This document shows positions 1-9,283 of a DNA stretch of 64,000 nucleotides, one piece after another. Numbering within the stretch: the stretch's first letter is position 1; every line of letters begins with the position of its first letter. The stretch lies in assembly GCF_009663685.2 (NCBI RefSeq), contig NZ_RCOG02000006.1, forward strand, positions 62,001 through 126,000. Direction: 5' to 3'. The position numbers were made by a program, and so were the translations under genes. The notes under the pieces are model-generated. The model saw only the letters and a list, made by a program, of their open reading frames with translations, searched no databases and was not told the DNA's origin. This stretch comes from Cupriavidus sp. U2 (GTDB lineage: Bacteria; Pseudomonadota; Gammaproteobacteria; Burkholderiales; Burkholderiaceae).

Positions 1-1
1 C

Positions 2-772
2 AACCGCCCCGGCGCGGCCGGCGTGATCGGCGAGGAAGCGGTGGCCAAGGCCACGCCCGACGGCTACACGGTGCTATACGACGCATCGGCGTTCGCGGTG
101 AATCCGGGCCTGCGCAAGATGTCGTTCGATCCGCTCAAGGACCTGGTGCCGATCTCGCTGGTGGCCACGGCGGCCAACATCCTCGTGGTGCCACCCAACG
201 CGCCATACAGGACGGTCAAGGAATTCATCGCCTATGCCAAAGCCAACCCCGGCAAGCTGACGTTCGCGTCGGCCGGCTCGGGCAGCGGGTCGCACCTGGC
301 GGGCGAACTGCTCAACGCCAAGGCCGGCATCGACCTGCTGCACGTGCCGTACAAGGGTGGTGCGCCGGCGCTGACCGACGTGATGGGCAACCAGGTGTCG
401 GCGTACTTCGGCAACGTGGCATCCACGCTCAACTATGCCAAAGGCGGCAAGCTGAAGGCGCTGGCGGTGACGTCGCTCAAGCGCAACCCGGGGCTGCCCG
501 ATGTGCCGACGCTGGCCGAAAGCGGCCTGCCCGATTTCGAGGTGCTGGAGTGGAACGGCGTGTGGGTGCCCAGGGGCACGCCGCCCGAGGTGGTGGCGCG
601 GCTGGCGAAGGAAGTGCAGGGCGCCGTGGCCGACCCGCAGGTGCAGGACAAGTTGCGCCAGATGGGGCTGGAGCCGGTGGGCAACTCGCCGCAGCAGTTC
701 GGCAGGTTCGTGCAGGGCGAGGCCATGCGCTGGGGGGCGCTGGTCAAGCAGCGCAGCATCCGGGCGGAATGA
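2..772 (+). CDS. Bug/TctC-family periplasmic solute receptor, 5'-partial
   Basis: The frame is open from the window edge, so the signal peptide and true start lie upstream. The visible part begins with the family signature NRPGAAGVIG followed by VAKATPDGYT, and later shows LLHVPYKGG and the PTLAESGLPDFE region, all typical of the Bug (Bordetella uptake gene) extracytoplasmic receptors that bind carboxylates and other small organic acids in the periplasm. The ligand cannot be read from sequence. Its TGA overlaps the ATG of the next gene (ATGA at 769), so it is probably translated together with the CitE-like lyase, which suggests an organic-acid pathway. Confidence 0.9.
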   Translation, partial: NRPGAAGVIGEEAVAKATPDGYTVLYDASAFAVNPGLRKMSFDPLKDLVPISLVATAANILVVPPNAPYRTVKEFIAYAKANPGKLTFASAGSGSGSHLAGELLNAKAGIDLLHVPYKGGAPALTDVMGNQVSAYFGNVASTLNYAKGGKLKALAVTSLKRNPGLPDVPTLAESGLPDFEVLEWNGVWVPRGTPPEVVARLAKEVQGAVADPQVQDKLRQMGLEPVGNSPQQFGRFVQGEAMRWGALVKQRSIRAE

Positions 773-1653
773 AGATGAAGGCGATCATGCGCAGCAAACT
801 GTTTGTACCGGGATCGCGCCCGGAGCTGTTCGACAAGGCGCTGGCCAGCGCGGCCGACGCGCTGTCGTTCGACCTGGAAGACGCCGTGGCCGAGCCGCGC
901 AAGGCCGAGGCCCGCGCCACGCTGCAGGACCTGCTGGCGTCGGGCCGCACGGCCGCATCGGGCAAGACGCTGATCGTGCGCGTGAACGCGCCGGACACCG
1001 CCCACTTCGCGCCCGATATCGTCGCCGTGGTACGCAACGGGCTGCATCTGGTCAACGTGCCCAAGGTGGAAGACGTCGAGCAGGTGCACCTGGCCGCCAA
1101 GGCCGTGGCACAGGCCGAGGCCGCCAACGGCGCGAGCACGCCGGTGAAGCTGCTGCTCAATATCGAATCGCCGCGCGGGCTGCGCCGCGCGCATGAACTG
1201 GCCGCCGCCGATCCGCGCGTGGCGGGCCTGCAACTGGGCTATGCCGACCTGTTCGAGCCGGCCGGCATTCATCGGCGCGAAACACTGGCCGTGGCGCAGA
1301 CCATGTATCAGATGCGCATGGCCGCCGCCGAAGCCGGCGTGTTTGCCTATGACGCGGCCTTCGCTGACGTCAAGGATGCCGAGGGCTACCGGGCCGAGGC
1401 CGAACTGGCGCGCCGGCTCGGGTATCTGGGCAAAAGCTGCATCCATCCGAGCCAGATCGCGCTGGCCAACGACGTATTCCAGCCGACCGCCGCCGAAATC
1501 GCCGCCGCGCAACGGATCGTGGCTGCCGCCGACGAGGCCGACGCGAGCGGCGTGGGCGCCTATCTGGTCGACGGCAAGATGGTGGACCGGCCGTTCGTGG
1601 AGCGCGCCCGCGCCGTGCTGGCCCAGGCGCGGACCATGGGCTGGGCCGGCTGA
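769..1653 (+). CDS. CitE-like HpcH/HpaI aldolase / citrate lyase beta family
   Basis: Encodes 294 residues from the ATG that overlaps the upstream stop; ATGs at 775 and 787 are alternatives. The N-terminus MRSKLFVPGSRPELF, the acidic FDLEDAV motif, the RVNAP segment and the C-terminal GYLGKSCIHPSQI block are the hallmarks of the HpcH/HpaI TIM-barrel lyases that cleave CoA-activated or free hydroxy-acids with a divalent metal bound by the Glu/Asp residues. Members include citramalyl-CoA lyase and malyl-CoA thioesterase, and I cannot choose between these. Coupling to a Bug receptor suggests catabolism of an imported carboxylate. Confidence 0.87.
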   Translation: MKMKAIMRSKLFVPGSRPELFDKALASAADALSFDLEDAVAEPRKAEARATLQDLLASGRTAASGKTLIVRVNAPDTAHFAPDIVAVVRNGLHLVNVPKVEDVEQVHLAAKAVAQAEAANGASTPVKLLLNIESPRGLRRAHELAAADPRVAGLQLGYADLFEPAGIHRRETLAVAQTMYQMRMAAAEAGVFAYDAAFADVKDAEGYRAEAELARRLGYLGKSCIHPSQIALANDVFQPTAAEIAAAQRIVAAADEADASGVGAYLVDGKMVDRPFVERARAVLAQARTMGWAG

Positions 1654-1660
1654 AGCGCGC

Positions 1661-2062
1661 TTACCGCGCCGGGGTGCCCGGCTGGCAGTTCTTGATGTAG
1701 CCCGTCACGCGCCCCTGGCTCAGCATCGGCCGGAAGTCTCCGGCGCTGCGGATTTCCACGTCGGTGCCCTGGCGGGCGGCGCGCAGGTTGATGAGGTACG
1801 AGTAGCCGGCGTCGGCCCGGTGGCCGTATCCCACGCGCACGTCGACCTTGCCCGGTTCGGGATAGGCCAGCACGTTCGCGTCGTCGCCGAGCTTCTGCTT
1901 CAGGCAGACGACGATGTCGCCTACGCTGGCGTCGGAATGGAACGGCTTGCCGTCCTGTGATTCAAGGTATTCCACAGAGCTGCCGCTGGCGCAGGCCGCC
2001 AGCAGGGGGCTGACGATTACCGCGATCAGCAGTGGCCGGATTCCGATCATTGAAGGTTTCAT
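1661..2062 (-). CDS. Small putative lipoprotein, unknown function
   Basis: About 133 residues. A hydrophobic N-terminus ends in the lipobox LLAAC, so the mature protein should be a lipid-anchored periplasmic or outer-membrane protein of about 110 residues. The body contains VVCLKQKLGDDANVLAYPEPGKVDVRVGYG and a C-terminal Cys, but I recognise no family. I chose the MKPSMIG start because it precedes the signal sequence directly; a second ATG lies at 2050 and no strong ribosome-binding site separates the two. It is convergent with the CitE-like gene, with a gap of only 7 nt. Confidence 0.7.
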   Translation of the reverse strand: MKPSMIGIRPLLIAVIVSPLLAACASGSSVEYLESQDGKPFHSDASVGDIVVCLKQKLGDDANVLAYPEPGKVDVRVGYGHRADAGYSYLINLRAARQGTDVEIRSAGDFRPMLSQGRVTGYIKNCQPGTPAR

Positions 2063-2157
2063 AGGAAGTGGTCTGGAAAATCTGCCCCGCGATGCTGCCA
2101 TGCGCGGCGCCCCGGGTCAAAACGCCACGGCTTGGCCCATCCTTCCGCCAATCCAAA

Positions 2158-2204
2158 ATATTACCCGGATGTAATTGACTGCGGATATATTACCCGGGTA
2201 ATAT
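2158..2204. promoter_or_regulatory. Paired operator-like palindromes (TTACCCGGGTAA type)
   Basis: A perfect 18-bp palindrome ATATTACCCGGGTAATAT (2187-2204) lies 33 nt before the DUF2239 start. A second, imperfect copy ATATTACCCGGATGTAAT begins at 2158, with centres 28 bp apart. Two dyads sharing the same ATATTACCCGG half in front of one gene are typical of a repressor binding as two dimers. The regulator is not identifiable here. The sites also lie upstream of the divergent lipoprotein gene. Confidence 0.6.
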
Positions 2205-2236
2205 CAACTCCCATCTCAACGGCGTCGGGAGACCCC

Positions 2237-2839
2237 ATGGAAGACAACGAATCTTGTACCGCCTTTGCTGGCGAGCGGCGGCTGGCGTCCGGCAAGCCCG
2301 TGGAAGTGGCGCTGGCCGTGGCGGCCGCCCTGCGTGCCGATCCGCATCAATCGATTCTGGCGTTTGGCGATATCACGGGCCGGCAGTTGGATTTCGACCT
2401 GCGCGGCAGCGATGCCGACATTGCCGCGCGGCTGGCGCCGCCGGCTGTCGATGACGGCCCGGCCAGGAAGGGCGCCGGGCGGCCGAAGCTGGGGGTCGTG
2501 GCGCGCGAGGTCACGCTGCTGCCACGCCATTGGGAATGGCTGGGCGAGCAGCCGGGCGGGGCGTCGGTGACGCTGCGCAAGCTGGTGGACGCCGCGCGCA
2601 AGGGCCAGGGGGCCGACGCGGGTTTGGTCGCCGGCCGTGCCAAGGCCGCGGCGGACCGGTTCATGTCGACGATGCTCGGCAACCAGCCCGGCTATGAGGA
2701 GGCATCCCGCGCGCTGTACGGCGGCGACCGGGACCGCTTCGTGGCGCTGTCCCAGGCGTGGCCCGCCGACCTGCGCGACCACGCCCGCAAGCTGGCCGCG
2801 CCGGCCTTCGGCGACGATCAGCCGAACGTGAACGCGTAG
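2237..2839 (+). CDS. DUF2239 family protein
   Basis: 200 residues from MEDNESC. The middle segment GRPKLGVVAREVTLLPRHWEWL and the following GGASVTLRKLVDAARK are the conserved core of the DUF2239 family, cytoplasmic proteins of unknown function common in proteobacteria. GRPKLGVVAREV resembles the DNA- or nucleotide-contacting loop of small regulators, but this is speculation. The gene sits behind two TTACCCGG dyads, so expression is probably repressor-controlled. Its last 22 bp overlap the 3' end of the opposing dipZ gene (2818-2839), so the two genes converge tail to tail. Confidence 0.85.
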   Translation: MEDNESCTAFAGERRLASGKPVEVALAVAAALRADPHQSILAFGDITGRQLDFDLRGSDADIAARLAPPAVDDGPARKGAGRPKLGVVAREVTLLPRHWEWLGEQPGGASVTLRKLVDAARKGQGADAGLVAGRAKAAADRFMSTMLGNQPGYEEASRALYGGDRDRFVALSQAWPADLRDHARKLAAPAFGDDQPNVNA

Positions 2840-4632
2840 GCCTGGGCGCCCGGGTCGAGGAAGCGGATCTCGAACGTGTGTTCGCCCACTTCGCCGGCCT
2901 GGCGCACCAGCTGGTAAAGCCGCGTGGCGGTGATCGCCCCGTTGCCGTTGGCGTCGATATCGGCGCCATGGCTGTCGCCCGGTGCCTTGCCGTCGATGGT
3001 CACCACGAAGCGCACGGCGCGTCCGTTGGCGGCCGGCCCCAGCACCAGGTGCAGGTCGCGGGCCTGGAAGCGGTAGCGGATGCTGCCGTCGGCGCGTTCC
3101 ACGGTGGCGAATTCCGGTCCGACCGTCCATTGGCCGGCCAGCCCCCACTGGTTCAGGCGCAGCTTGCCGTCCACGGCGTAATCGCGCGGTGCATCCGCAC
3201 GGATGCCGCCCGGCGAGGCGAAGTTCGACGCCTGGTTGTAGCCCACATAGGTCTCGCCGGAGCGGACGTTGCGCAGGTCGGGCGCGGCCTGCGCGCCCGT
3301 GGCATCGGGCACTACCACATCGCGCGACGCAGACGGCTGGCCGGCCTCGGCCAGCAGGGTCTGGATCACGCGCTCGGATTGGGCGTAGTCGCCTTCGCCG
3401 AACTGGTGATGGCGGATATTGCCGCGCGCATCGACAAAGTACGCCGCCGGCCAGTAGTTGTTGTGGAAGGCGCGCCAGATGGCGTAGTCGCTGTCCACGG
3501 CCACCGGAAAGCCGATCCGGAAGTCGCCGATGGCGCGGCGCACGTTGTCCGCCTTCTTCTCGAAGGCGAACTCGGGCGTATGCACGCCGATGACCTGCAG
3601 GCCCGGATACTTGTCAGCCCAGGCGCGCAGGTAGGGCAGCGTGCGGATGCAGTTGATGCACGAGTACGTCCAGAAATAGACCAGCGTGACCTTGCCTTGC
3701 GACTGCTGGCGCGTGATTGGCGCACCGTTCGCCGTGTTGAACCACTGGACCGCGCCATCGAGCGGCGGCAACTGGCCTTCGACCGGCAAGCGGCCGCCGA
3801 AGCCGTAGCCGGTGTCGTTGGCGGCCAGCAGCATGCCCGCGCTGGCACCGGCGGTGCCTGCGGCAGCAGTCGTGGACGAATCTTCATGGCTCGCCTGCGG
3901 GGCCGGCGCCGACGCACTGTGCAGCCGGTCGATCAATGCCTGTTCCAGCCGGGCCGGGCTGCCGATGGACAGCCGCGCCAGGAAGCCGGTATCGGCGCCG
4001 ATGGCGATGGCGGCCACGCCGCCCAGCACGCCCACGCCCAGGCCGCGACGCAGCCATTCGCCGGCCCCCATCGACCGCTTCATCGCCGCGAACAGGCGGC
4101 CGCCCAGCCCAAGCGCGGCGGCCAGCGACGTGGCCGCACCGGCCGCGTATGCCACCAGCAGCAGCGAGCTTTGCACGCTGGCGCCCTGCAGCGCGGCCGT
4201 GGTCAGCACGATGCCCAGGATGGGGCCGGCACAGGGTGCCCACAGCATGCCCGTGGCCACCCCGAGCAGCAGCGATGCCCACGGCGACGCGGCGCCGGCC
4301 GTGCCATCGCCGGCCAGCCGGTTGCCCAGCGCCACCACGGGCCGGGTCAGCGCATCGGCCAGGCGGGGCACCAGCAGCGACACCCCGAACATCGCCAGCA
4401 GGACCAGCGCGGCATGGCGGCCGTATTCATTGGCGCGCACCGCCCACGCGCCGCCCACTGACGCCAGCGTGGCCACCGCCGCAAAGGTCAGCGCCATGCC
4501 GGCCAGCATCGGCAGCCGCCCGCGCAGGAACGGCTGGCCGCTGCCGCTCAGCACGAACGGCAGCACGGGCAGGATGCAAGGGCTCAGGATGGTCAGGGCA
4601 CCACCCAGGTAGGCAAGGATCAGCAGCGTCAT
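2818..4632 (-). CDS. dipZ: DipZ-type fusion: CcdA membrane domain + thioredoxin-like domain
   Basis: 604 residues. Residues 1-225 form a CcdA-like electron-transfer membrane domain with the two expected redox cysteines in SPC19 and APC134. After a linker, residues about 285-430 are a TlpA/thioredoxin fold with a C325-I-N-C328 active site in FWTYSCINC. The C-terminal about 150 residues are the DipZ beta-domain. Such proteins carry reductant from cytoplasmic thioredoxin across the membrane to periplasmic targets. The start is fixed by AAAGGAA 11 nt upstream. It is divergent from the two-component pair and shares the WTYxCxNC signature with the secreted protein at 8508, a possible partner. Confidence 0.93.
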   Translation of the reverse strand: MTLLILAYLGGALTILSPCILPVLPFVLSGSGQPFLRGRLPMLAGMALTFAAVATLASVGGAWAVRANEYGRHAALVLLAMFGVSLLVPRLADALTRPVVALGNRLAGDGTAGAASPWASLLLGVATGMLWAPCAGPILGIVLTTAALQGASVQSSLLLVAYAAGAATSLAAALGLGGRLFAAMKRSMGAGEWLRRGLGVGVLGGVAAIAIGADTGFLARLSIGSPARLEQALIDRLHSASAPAPQASHEDSSTTAAAGTAGASAGMLLAANDTGYGFGGRLPVEGQLPPLDGAVQWFNTANGAPITRQQSQGKVTLVYFWTYSCINCIRTLPYLRAWADKYPGLQVIGVHTPEFAFEKKADNVRRAIGDFRIGFPVAVDSDYAIWRAFHNNYWPAAYFVDARGNIRHHQFGEGDYAQSERVIQTLLAEAGQPSASRDVVVPDATGAQAAPDLRNVRSGETYVGYNQASNFASPGGIRADAPRDYAVDGKLRLNQWGLAGQWTVGPEFATVERADGSIRYRFQARDLHLVLGPAANGRAVRFVVTIDGKAPGDSHGADIDANGNGAITATRLYQLVRQAGEVGEHTFEIRFLDPGAQAYAFTFG

Positions 4633-4862
4633 GGTCGGGTTCCTTTCGGCAAGGATGAGAGGCCAGCAATCTGGCATGCCCCAATGAGACGCCCGTGATC
4701 TACCGTAAATGTGTCGCCAACCGGCAAAGTTGTATGGCTTTGTGGGCCGGCTGCCGCCAGATACATTGCGATACACGCGACGGCGCCCGCGCCCATACAA
4801 TGCCGCCAACAGACTGATTGTTCACAATTTTCCGAAAAATAGACTGCCCAGGGGTGAAGCTG

Positions 4863-5602
<740 letters not shown>

Positions 5603-5606
<4 letters not shown>

Positions 5607-6907
5607 GCACTCACCGCTGGCGCTGGCCCCATACCATGGGGTCGCGCCTGTTCCTGATCCTGCTGGCGGGCATGATCGTCGCACACCTGATGTCGTTTGC
5701 CGTGCTGTTTTCGGAGCGGTACATGTCGGCGCGGGAGGTCATGCTGGGCACGCTGGAGACCGACGTGGCCACGTCGGTGGCGATCCTGGACCGGATACCC
5801 GCCGCCGAGCGCCCGCAGTGGCTGCCGCGCGTGAACCGCGGCAACTACCAGTACATCCTGGGGCCTGGATCGCCGGGGGTGCCGGAGATGACCCAGCGCG
5901 GGCGCGACATCGCCGAGCGGATCATGGAAGCCACCGGCACGCACTACCCGGTCACGGTGGAGTCGATTCCGGGGGACGGCAAGCAGCTGCAGGCGCATCT
6001 GACGCTGAGTGACGGCAGCCCGCTGACCATCGACGTGCATCCGCGCATGACGCCCATCGCGCAGTGGCTGCCCTATGTGCTGGTGCTGCAGTTGCTGCTG
6101 CTGATCCTGTGCTGCTGGTTCGCCGTGCGCCTGTCGATCCGCCCGCTGGTGGCGCTGGCCGACGCCGCCGACGCGCTCAACCCGAATACCCGGTCGCAGC
6201 CGCTGGACGAGCACGGGCCCACGGAACTGGCGCAGGCGGCGCGGGCCTTCAATGCCATGCGCGACCGCATTGCGCAATTTGTCGAGGAGCGCGTGCAGAT
6301 CCTGGCCGCCATCTCGCATGACCTGCAGACCCCCATCACGCGGATGAAGCTGCGCGCGGAGCTGGCCGAGGATTCCGAGGAAAAGCGCAAGCTGGTCAAC
6401 GACCTGGCGGAAATCCAGACGCTGGTGCGCGAAGGGCTGGCGTACGCGCGCAGTTCGGGCGGCGACGGCGAGGAGGCGTCGAAGATCGACCTGGGGTCGT
6501 TTGTCGAAAGCCTGGTCTACGACTACCAGGACACTGGCAAGGACGTGTCGATCGGCGAGAACGCCGGCGGCGCCATCGTGACGCGCCGCAATGCGCTGCG
6601 GCGCGTGCTGACCAACCTGATCGACAACGCCATCAAATATGGCGGCGGGGCGGCCGAAGTGGGCGTCCACCGTGAACGTGACGCCGTGATCATATCGATC
6701 ATGGACCGGGGCCCCGGCATCCCCGAAGACAAGCTCGAAGCCGTCTTGCAGCCGTTTGTCCGTCTGGAGGGCTCGCGCAACCGCGAAACCGGCGGCACCG
6801 GCCTGGGCCTGGCCATCGCCCACCAGCTCGCGGCGGCGATCGGCGGCTCGCTGACGCTGCGCAACCGCGAGGGCGGCGGCCTGGCTGCCGAGATCAGGCT
6901 GGGCTGA
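5603..6907 (+). CDS. Sensor histidine kinase (HAMP-HisKA-HATPase)
   Basis: 434 residues from a GTG that overlaps the regulator stop, with GGAGG upstream. There are two membrane helices (about 14-34 and 155-175) around a 120-residue periplasmic sensor region, then HAMP, the H-box AAISHDLQTP with the phospho-accepting H239, and an HATPase_c domain with N box NLIDNAIKYGG and G boxes GPGIPEDK and GGTGLGLAI. It should autophosphorylate and pass phosphate to the adjacent OmpR-type regulator. The sensor region has no recognisable ligand motif and no cysteine pair, so the signal is unknown. Confidence 0.94.
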
Positions 6908-7319
6908 GGCTGTCTTGCGATAGTCTCCAGCGATTCGGTTTGCTCCCCTCTCCCGTCGGCGGAGAACGGTCCAGGGAGAGGGCGAGCGATTCAAATCGCA
7001 CCCGGCAGGCCAGCCCCTTCCCTCCAACCCTCTCTCGTTCTCCCTCTCGGGTAAGACGCGTGCCGCAAGGCGCACCTCCGCGGTTCTCCCCCCTCCCGTA
7101 GTTCTCGCCTCCCGGCAGGCTTCCTTCCTTTTTGTACGGCTCTGTATCAGGCCGCCGCGACGATACGTGCCCTGACACAACGGCCGCCAATTCGCTACGG
7201 GCGCGATACGTGGGCCGCCTTAAATACGGTCCATGGCAGGGCGACGCACAAACGACAAAGCGCAAACGCTGCCACGGCATCCACCGAATCGACCGCATAC
7301 CACTGAAAAGGAAACCATC
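6908..7319. other. Gene-free interval with pyrimidine-rich inverted repeat
   Basis: 412 bp between the sensor kinase and the DGAR protein. I see no credible gene. It contains a perfect 9-bp inverted repeat CCCTCTCCC / GGGAGAGGG (6946-6954 and 6974-6982) followed by CT-rich stretches (about 7010-7110). The repeat could be a terminator stem or an intergenic repeat element. The last 100 bp should hold the promoter of the DGAR-ohr operon. Confidence 0.5.
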
Positions 7320-7931
7320 ATGTCCAAGAACCTCACCAAGCGCCTTGTTCTCGCCGTTGCCCTGGTTGCCGCCGCTGCTGGCGCACAGGCTTCCGTTGTC
7401 GGGGCCCGCGATGTGTACACCGACGGCGCCCGCGCCGTACAGGGTGCACGCGACGTGTTCAGCGAAGGCGCCCGCGCGGCCACCGACGCCCGCGACCCGT
7501 ACACCGAAGGTGCCCGCTCGGTGCAGGAATCGCGCAGCCCGTACACCGACGGCGCCCGCACGGTAGCCAGCCTGTCGTTCCGCTCGGCCGATCCGTTCAG
7601 CGACGGCGCGCGTTCGGTACAGGACCAGCGCAGCCCGTACTACGACGGTGCCCACTCGGTGCAGGAACCGCGCAGCCCCTACTACGACGGCGCCCATACG
7701 GTAGCCGGCCTGGATCGCACCGGCGTGTCGGCCCCGCCCGCCCGCTCGGCCGATCCGTACCTGGACGGCGCCCGCTCGGTGCAAGACCAGCGTAGCCCGT
7801 TCTATGACGGCGCCCGCACGCTTGACCCGTACTACGAAGGCGCCCGCACGGTGGCCGGCATGGACCGCACCGGCGTGTCGGCCGATCCGGCGCGCCGCGT
7901 CGATCCGTACCTGGATGGCGCCTACGCCTGA
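7320..7931 (+). CDS. Secreted DGAR-repeat protein, unknown function
   Basis: 203 residues. A clean Sec signal peptide (MSKNLTKR, hydrophobic core, AGAQA cleavage site) is followed almost entirely by 11 short repeats of the form [DS]-[PV]-[YF]-x-[DE]-G-A-[RH], such as DVYTDGAR, SPYYDGAH and DPYLDGAR. Two longer inserts read AG(L/M)DRTGVSAxPARxxDPYLDGA. No cysteine appears after the signal peptide. The repeats are rich in Tyr, Asp and Arg, suggesting an extended or repetitive periplasmic or extracellular protein. ATG follows AAAAGGA. It heads the ohr and thioredoxin-like genes, and a shorter paralogue lies at 13662-14060. I know no described family. Confidence 0.85.
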   Translation: MSKNLTKRLVLAVALVAAAAGAQASVVGARDVYTDGARAVQGARDVFSEGARAATDARDPYTEGARSVQESRSPYTDGARTVASLSFRSADPFSDGARSVQDQRSPYYDGAHSVQEPRSPYYDGAHTVAGLDRTGVSAPPARSADPYLDGARSVQDQRSPFYDGARTLDPYYEGARTVAGMDRTGVSADPARRVDPYLDGAYA

Positions 7932-8006
7932 GCCCGGTTCCCACGCGCCGTCGCCATCGAATCCGCTTTACCACAACCAACCACTGAACTAGACAAGGAA
8001 TCCACC

Positions 8007-8426
8007 ATGACCCGCATCGAAAACGTCCTGTACACCGGCAAGGTCCACATCACGTCCGGCGGCCGCAACGGCTCTGCCCGCAGCGACGACGGCAAACTCG
8101 ACATCGACCTGTCGTCGCCGGGTAGCAAGGGCAACGGCACCAACCCCGAGCAGCTGCTGGCCGCCGGCTGGTCTGCCTGCTTCATCGGTGCCATCGGCCT
8201 GGCCGCCGGCAAGCAGAAGATCAAGCTGCCGGAAGACCTGTCGGTCGATGCCGAAGTGGACCTTGGCACGGCCGGTGCGGAGTACCTGCTGCAGGCCCGG
8301 CTACGCGTGCATATCCCCGGCATCGAGCGCGAGGTGGCGCAGGCGCTGGTGGACACCGCCCACCGCACCTGCCCGTACTCGAAGGCCTTGCACGGCAACA
8401 TCCATATCGAAACCGAACTGGTCTGA
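8007..8426 (+). CDS. ohr: Ohr-type organic hydroperoxide reductase (OsmC superfamily)
   Basis: 139 residues, the usual Ohr length. Ohr reduces organic and lipid hydroperoxides with a peroxidatic and a resolving cysteine and lipoylated proteins as reductant. The key residues are visible: R20 and E48 near the active site, the peroxidatic C58 in GWSACF, and the resolving C122 in HRTCPYSKA. AAGGAA precedes the ATG. It lies 75 nt after the DGAR-repeat gene and 81 nt before the thioredoxin-like gene on the same strand, so the three probably form one peroxide-stress unit ending at the 9113 terminator. Confidence 0.95.
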   Translation: MTRIENVLYTGKVHITSGGRNGSARSDDGKLDIDLSSPGSKGNGTNPEQLLAAGWSACFIGAIGLAAGKQKIKLPEDLSVDAEVDLGTAGAEYLLQARLRVHIPGIEREVAQALVDTAHRTCPYSKALHGNIHIETELV

Positions 8427-8507
8427 CCAGTGCCCCATCGCGCCATCGCCCCGACGTCCGCCCTGCGGACGCGGGGCGAGCATCTTCCGGACAGAGGCCC
8501 CTGAATC

Positions 8508-9062
8508 ATGCGTAACGTAATCCGCGCCATGCTCGCCGCCATCGGCATCGCGGCGATCTATACCTTCGGCACCGGCGCCATCGCCGAAAGTCCAAAGGTG
8601 GGCGACCAGGGCGCCGCCCCCGAATTCGTCGGCATCAACAACTGGCTGAATTCCGAGCCGCTCACGATGCAGCAATTGCGCGGCAAGGTGGTGCTGGTCG
8701 ACTTCTGGACGTACGCCTGCGGCAACTGCGTGAACACGCTGCCGTATGTGAAACAGTGGTACGACAAGTACAAGGACCAGGGCCTGGTGGTGGTGGGTGT
8801 GCACACGCCGGAATTCCCGTTTGAAAAATCGACCGGGAACGTACAGGCGGCGCTCAAGCGATACGACATCCGCTACCCGGTGGCGCAGGACAACATGTAC
8901 GGCACATGGTCGGCCTATCGCAACCAGTACTGGCCCGCGCTCTACCTGATCGACACCAATGGCCGCATCATGTACCAGCACTACGGCGAAGGCCGCTACA
9001 AGGAGACCGAGGCGGCCATCCAGAAACTGCTGGCGGAACGCAAGGCGGCACAGCCTGGGTGA
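8508..9062 (+). CDS. Secreted TlpA/thioredoxin-like protein (CGNC)
   Basis: 184 residues with an N-terminal signal or anchor helix (cleavage probable at AIA-ES). The thioredoxin fold carries C71-G-N-C74 in VDFWTYACGNC and conserved VVGVHTPEFPFEKS, NQYWPALYLID and GRIMYQHYGEG segments. These match the periplasmic thioredoxin domain of the DipZ protein at 2818-4632 almost motif for motif, so this is a stand-alone homologue of that domain. It probably reduces oxidised periplasmic proteins, perhaps with electrons from DipZ. Last gene before a strong terminator. Confidence 0.9.
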   Translation: MRNVIRAMLAAIGIAAIYTFGTGAIAESPKVGDQGAAPEFVGINNWLNSEPLTMQQLRGKVVLVDFWTYACGNCVNTLPYVKQWYDKYKDQGLVVVGVHTPEFPFEKSTGNVQAALKRYDIRYPVAQDNMYGTWSAYRNQYWPALYLIDTNGRIMYQHYGEGRYKETEAAIQKLLAERKAAQPG

Positions 9063-9112
9063 GTGCGCTGTTGCCGTGAAGGAATCAGCGTCCGAGCCTG
9101 TCTCGGAACCGG

Positions 9113-9140
9113 AAAGGGCCTTGCTTCGCAGGGCCCTTTT
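9113..9140 (+). terminator. Rho-independent terminator of the DGAR-ohr-thioredoxin unit
   Basis: The stem AAAGGGCCTTGC / GCAGGGCCCTTT has one wobble pair and a TTC loop, and ends in TTTT, 50 nt after the last stop codon. It is the clearest intrinsic terminator in the window. Confidence 0.9.
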
Positions 9141-9158
9141 CATTTGCGCGTAAATCGC

Positions 9159-9193
9159 AATCCGACGAATTTTGCGTGCGGTTGCGTCGGATT
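9159..9193. promoter_or_regulatory. Perfect 9-bp inverted repeat upstream of the lytic gene
   Basis: AATCCGACG (9159-9167) and CGTCGGATT (9185-9193) form a perfect dyad with a 17-nt spacer, 90 nt before the M23 gene start. It could be an operator spanning a promoter or a weak RNA hairpin; no T-run follows. Confidence 0.4.
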
Positions 9194-9283
9194 AGATCAC
9201 TGCGAAATCGGTAGCTTTGTCGGCAGGAAGTCGGTGTAGCGTGCGTCGCACAGCAAACAGTGCGTGACGAACGTGAGCCGGCC

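Noticed and set aside
2758..4461. Long open frame of 567 codons antisense to dipZ
   Set aside because: It is the shadow of a GC-rich gene: no family motifs, extreme Arg/Gly/His composition, and the opposite strand has clear CcdA and thioredoxin motifs.
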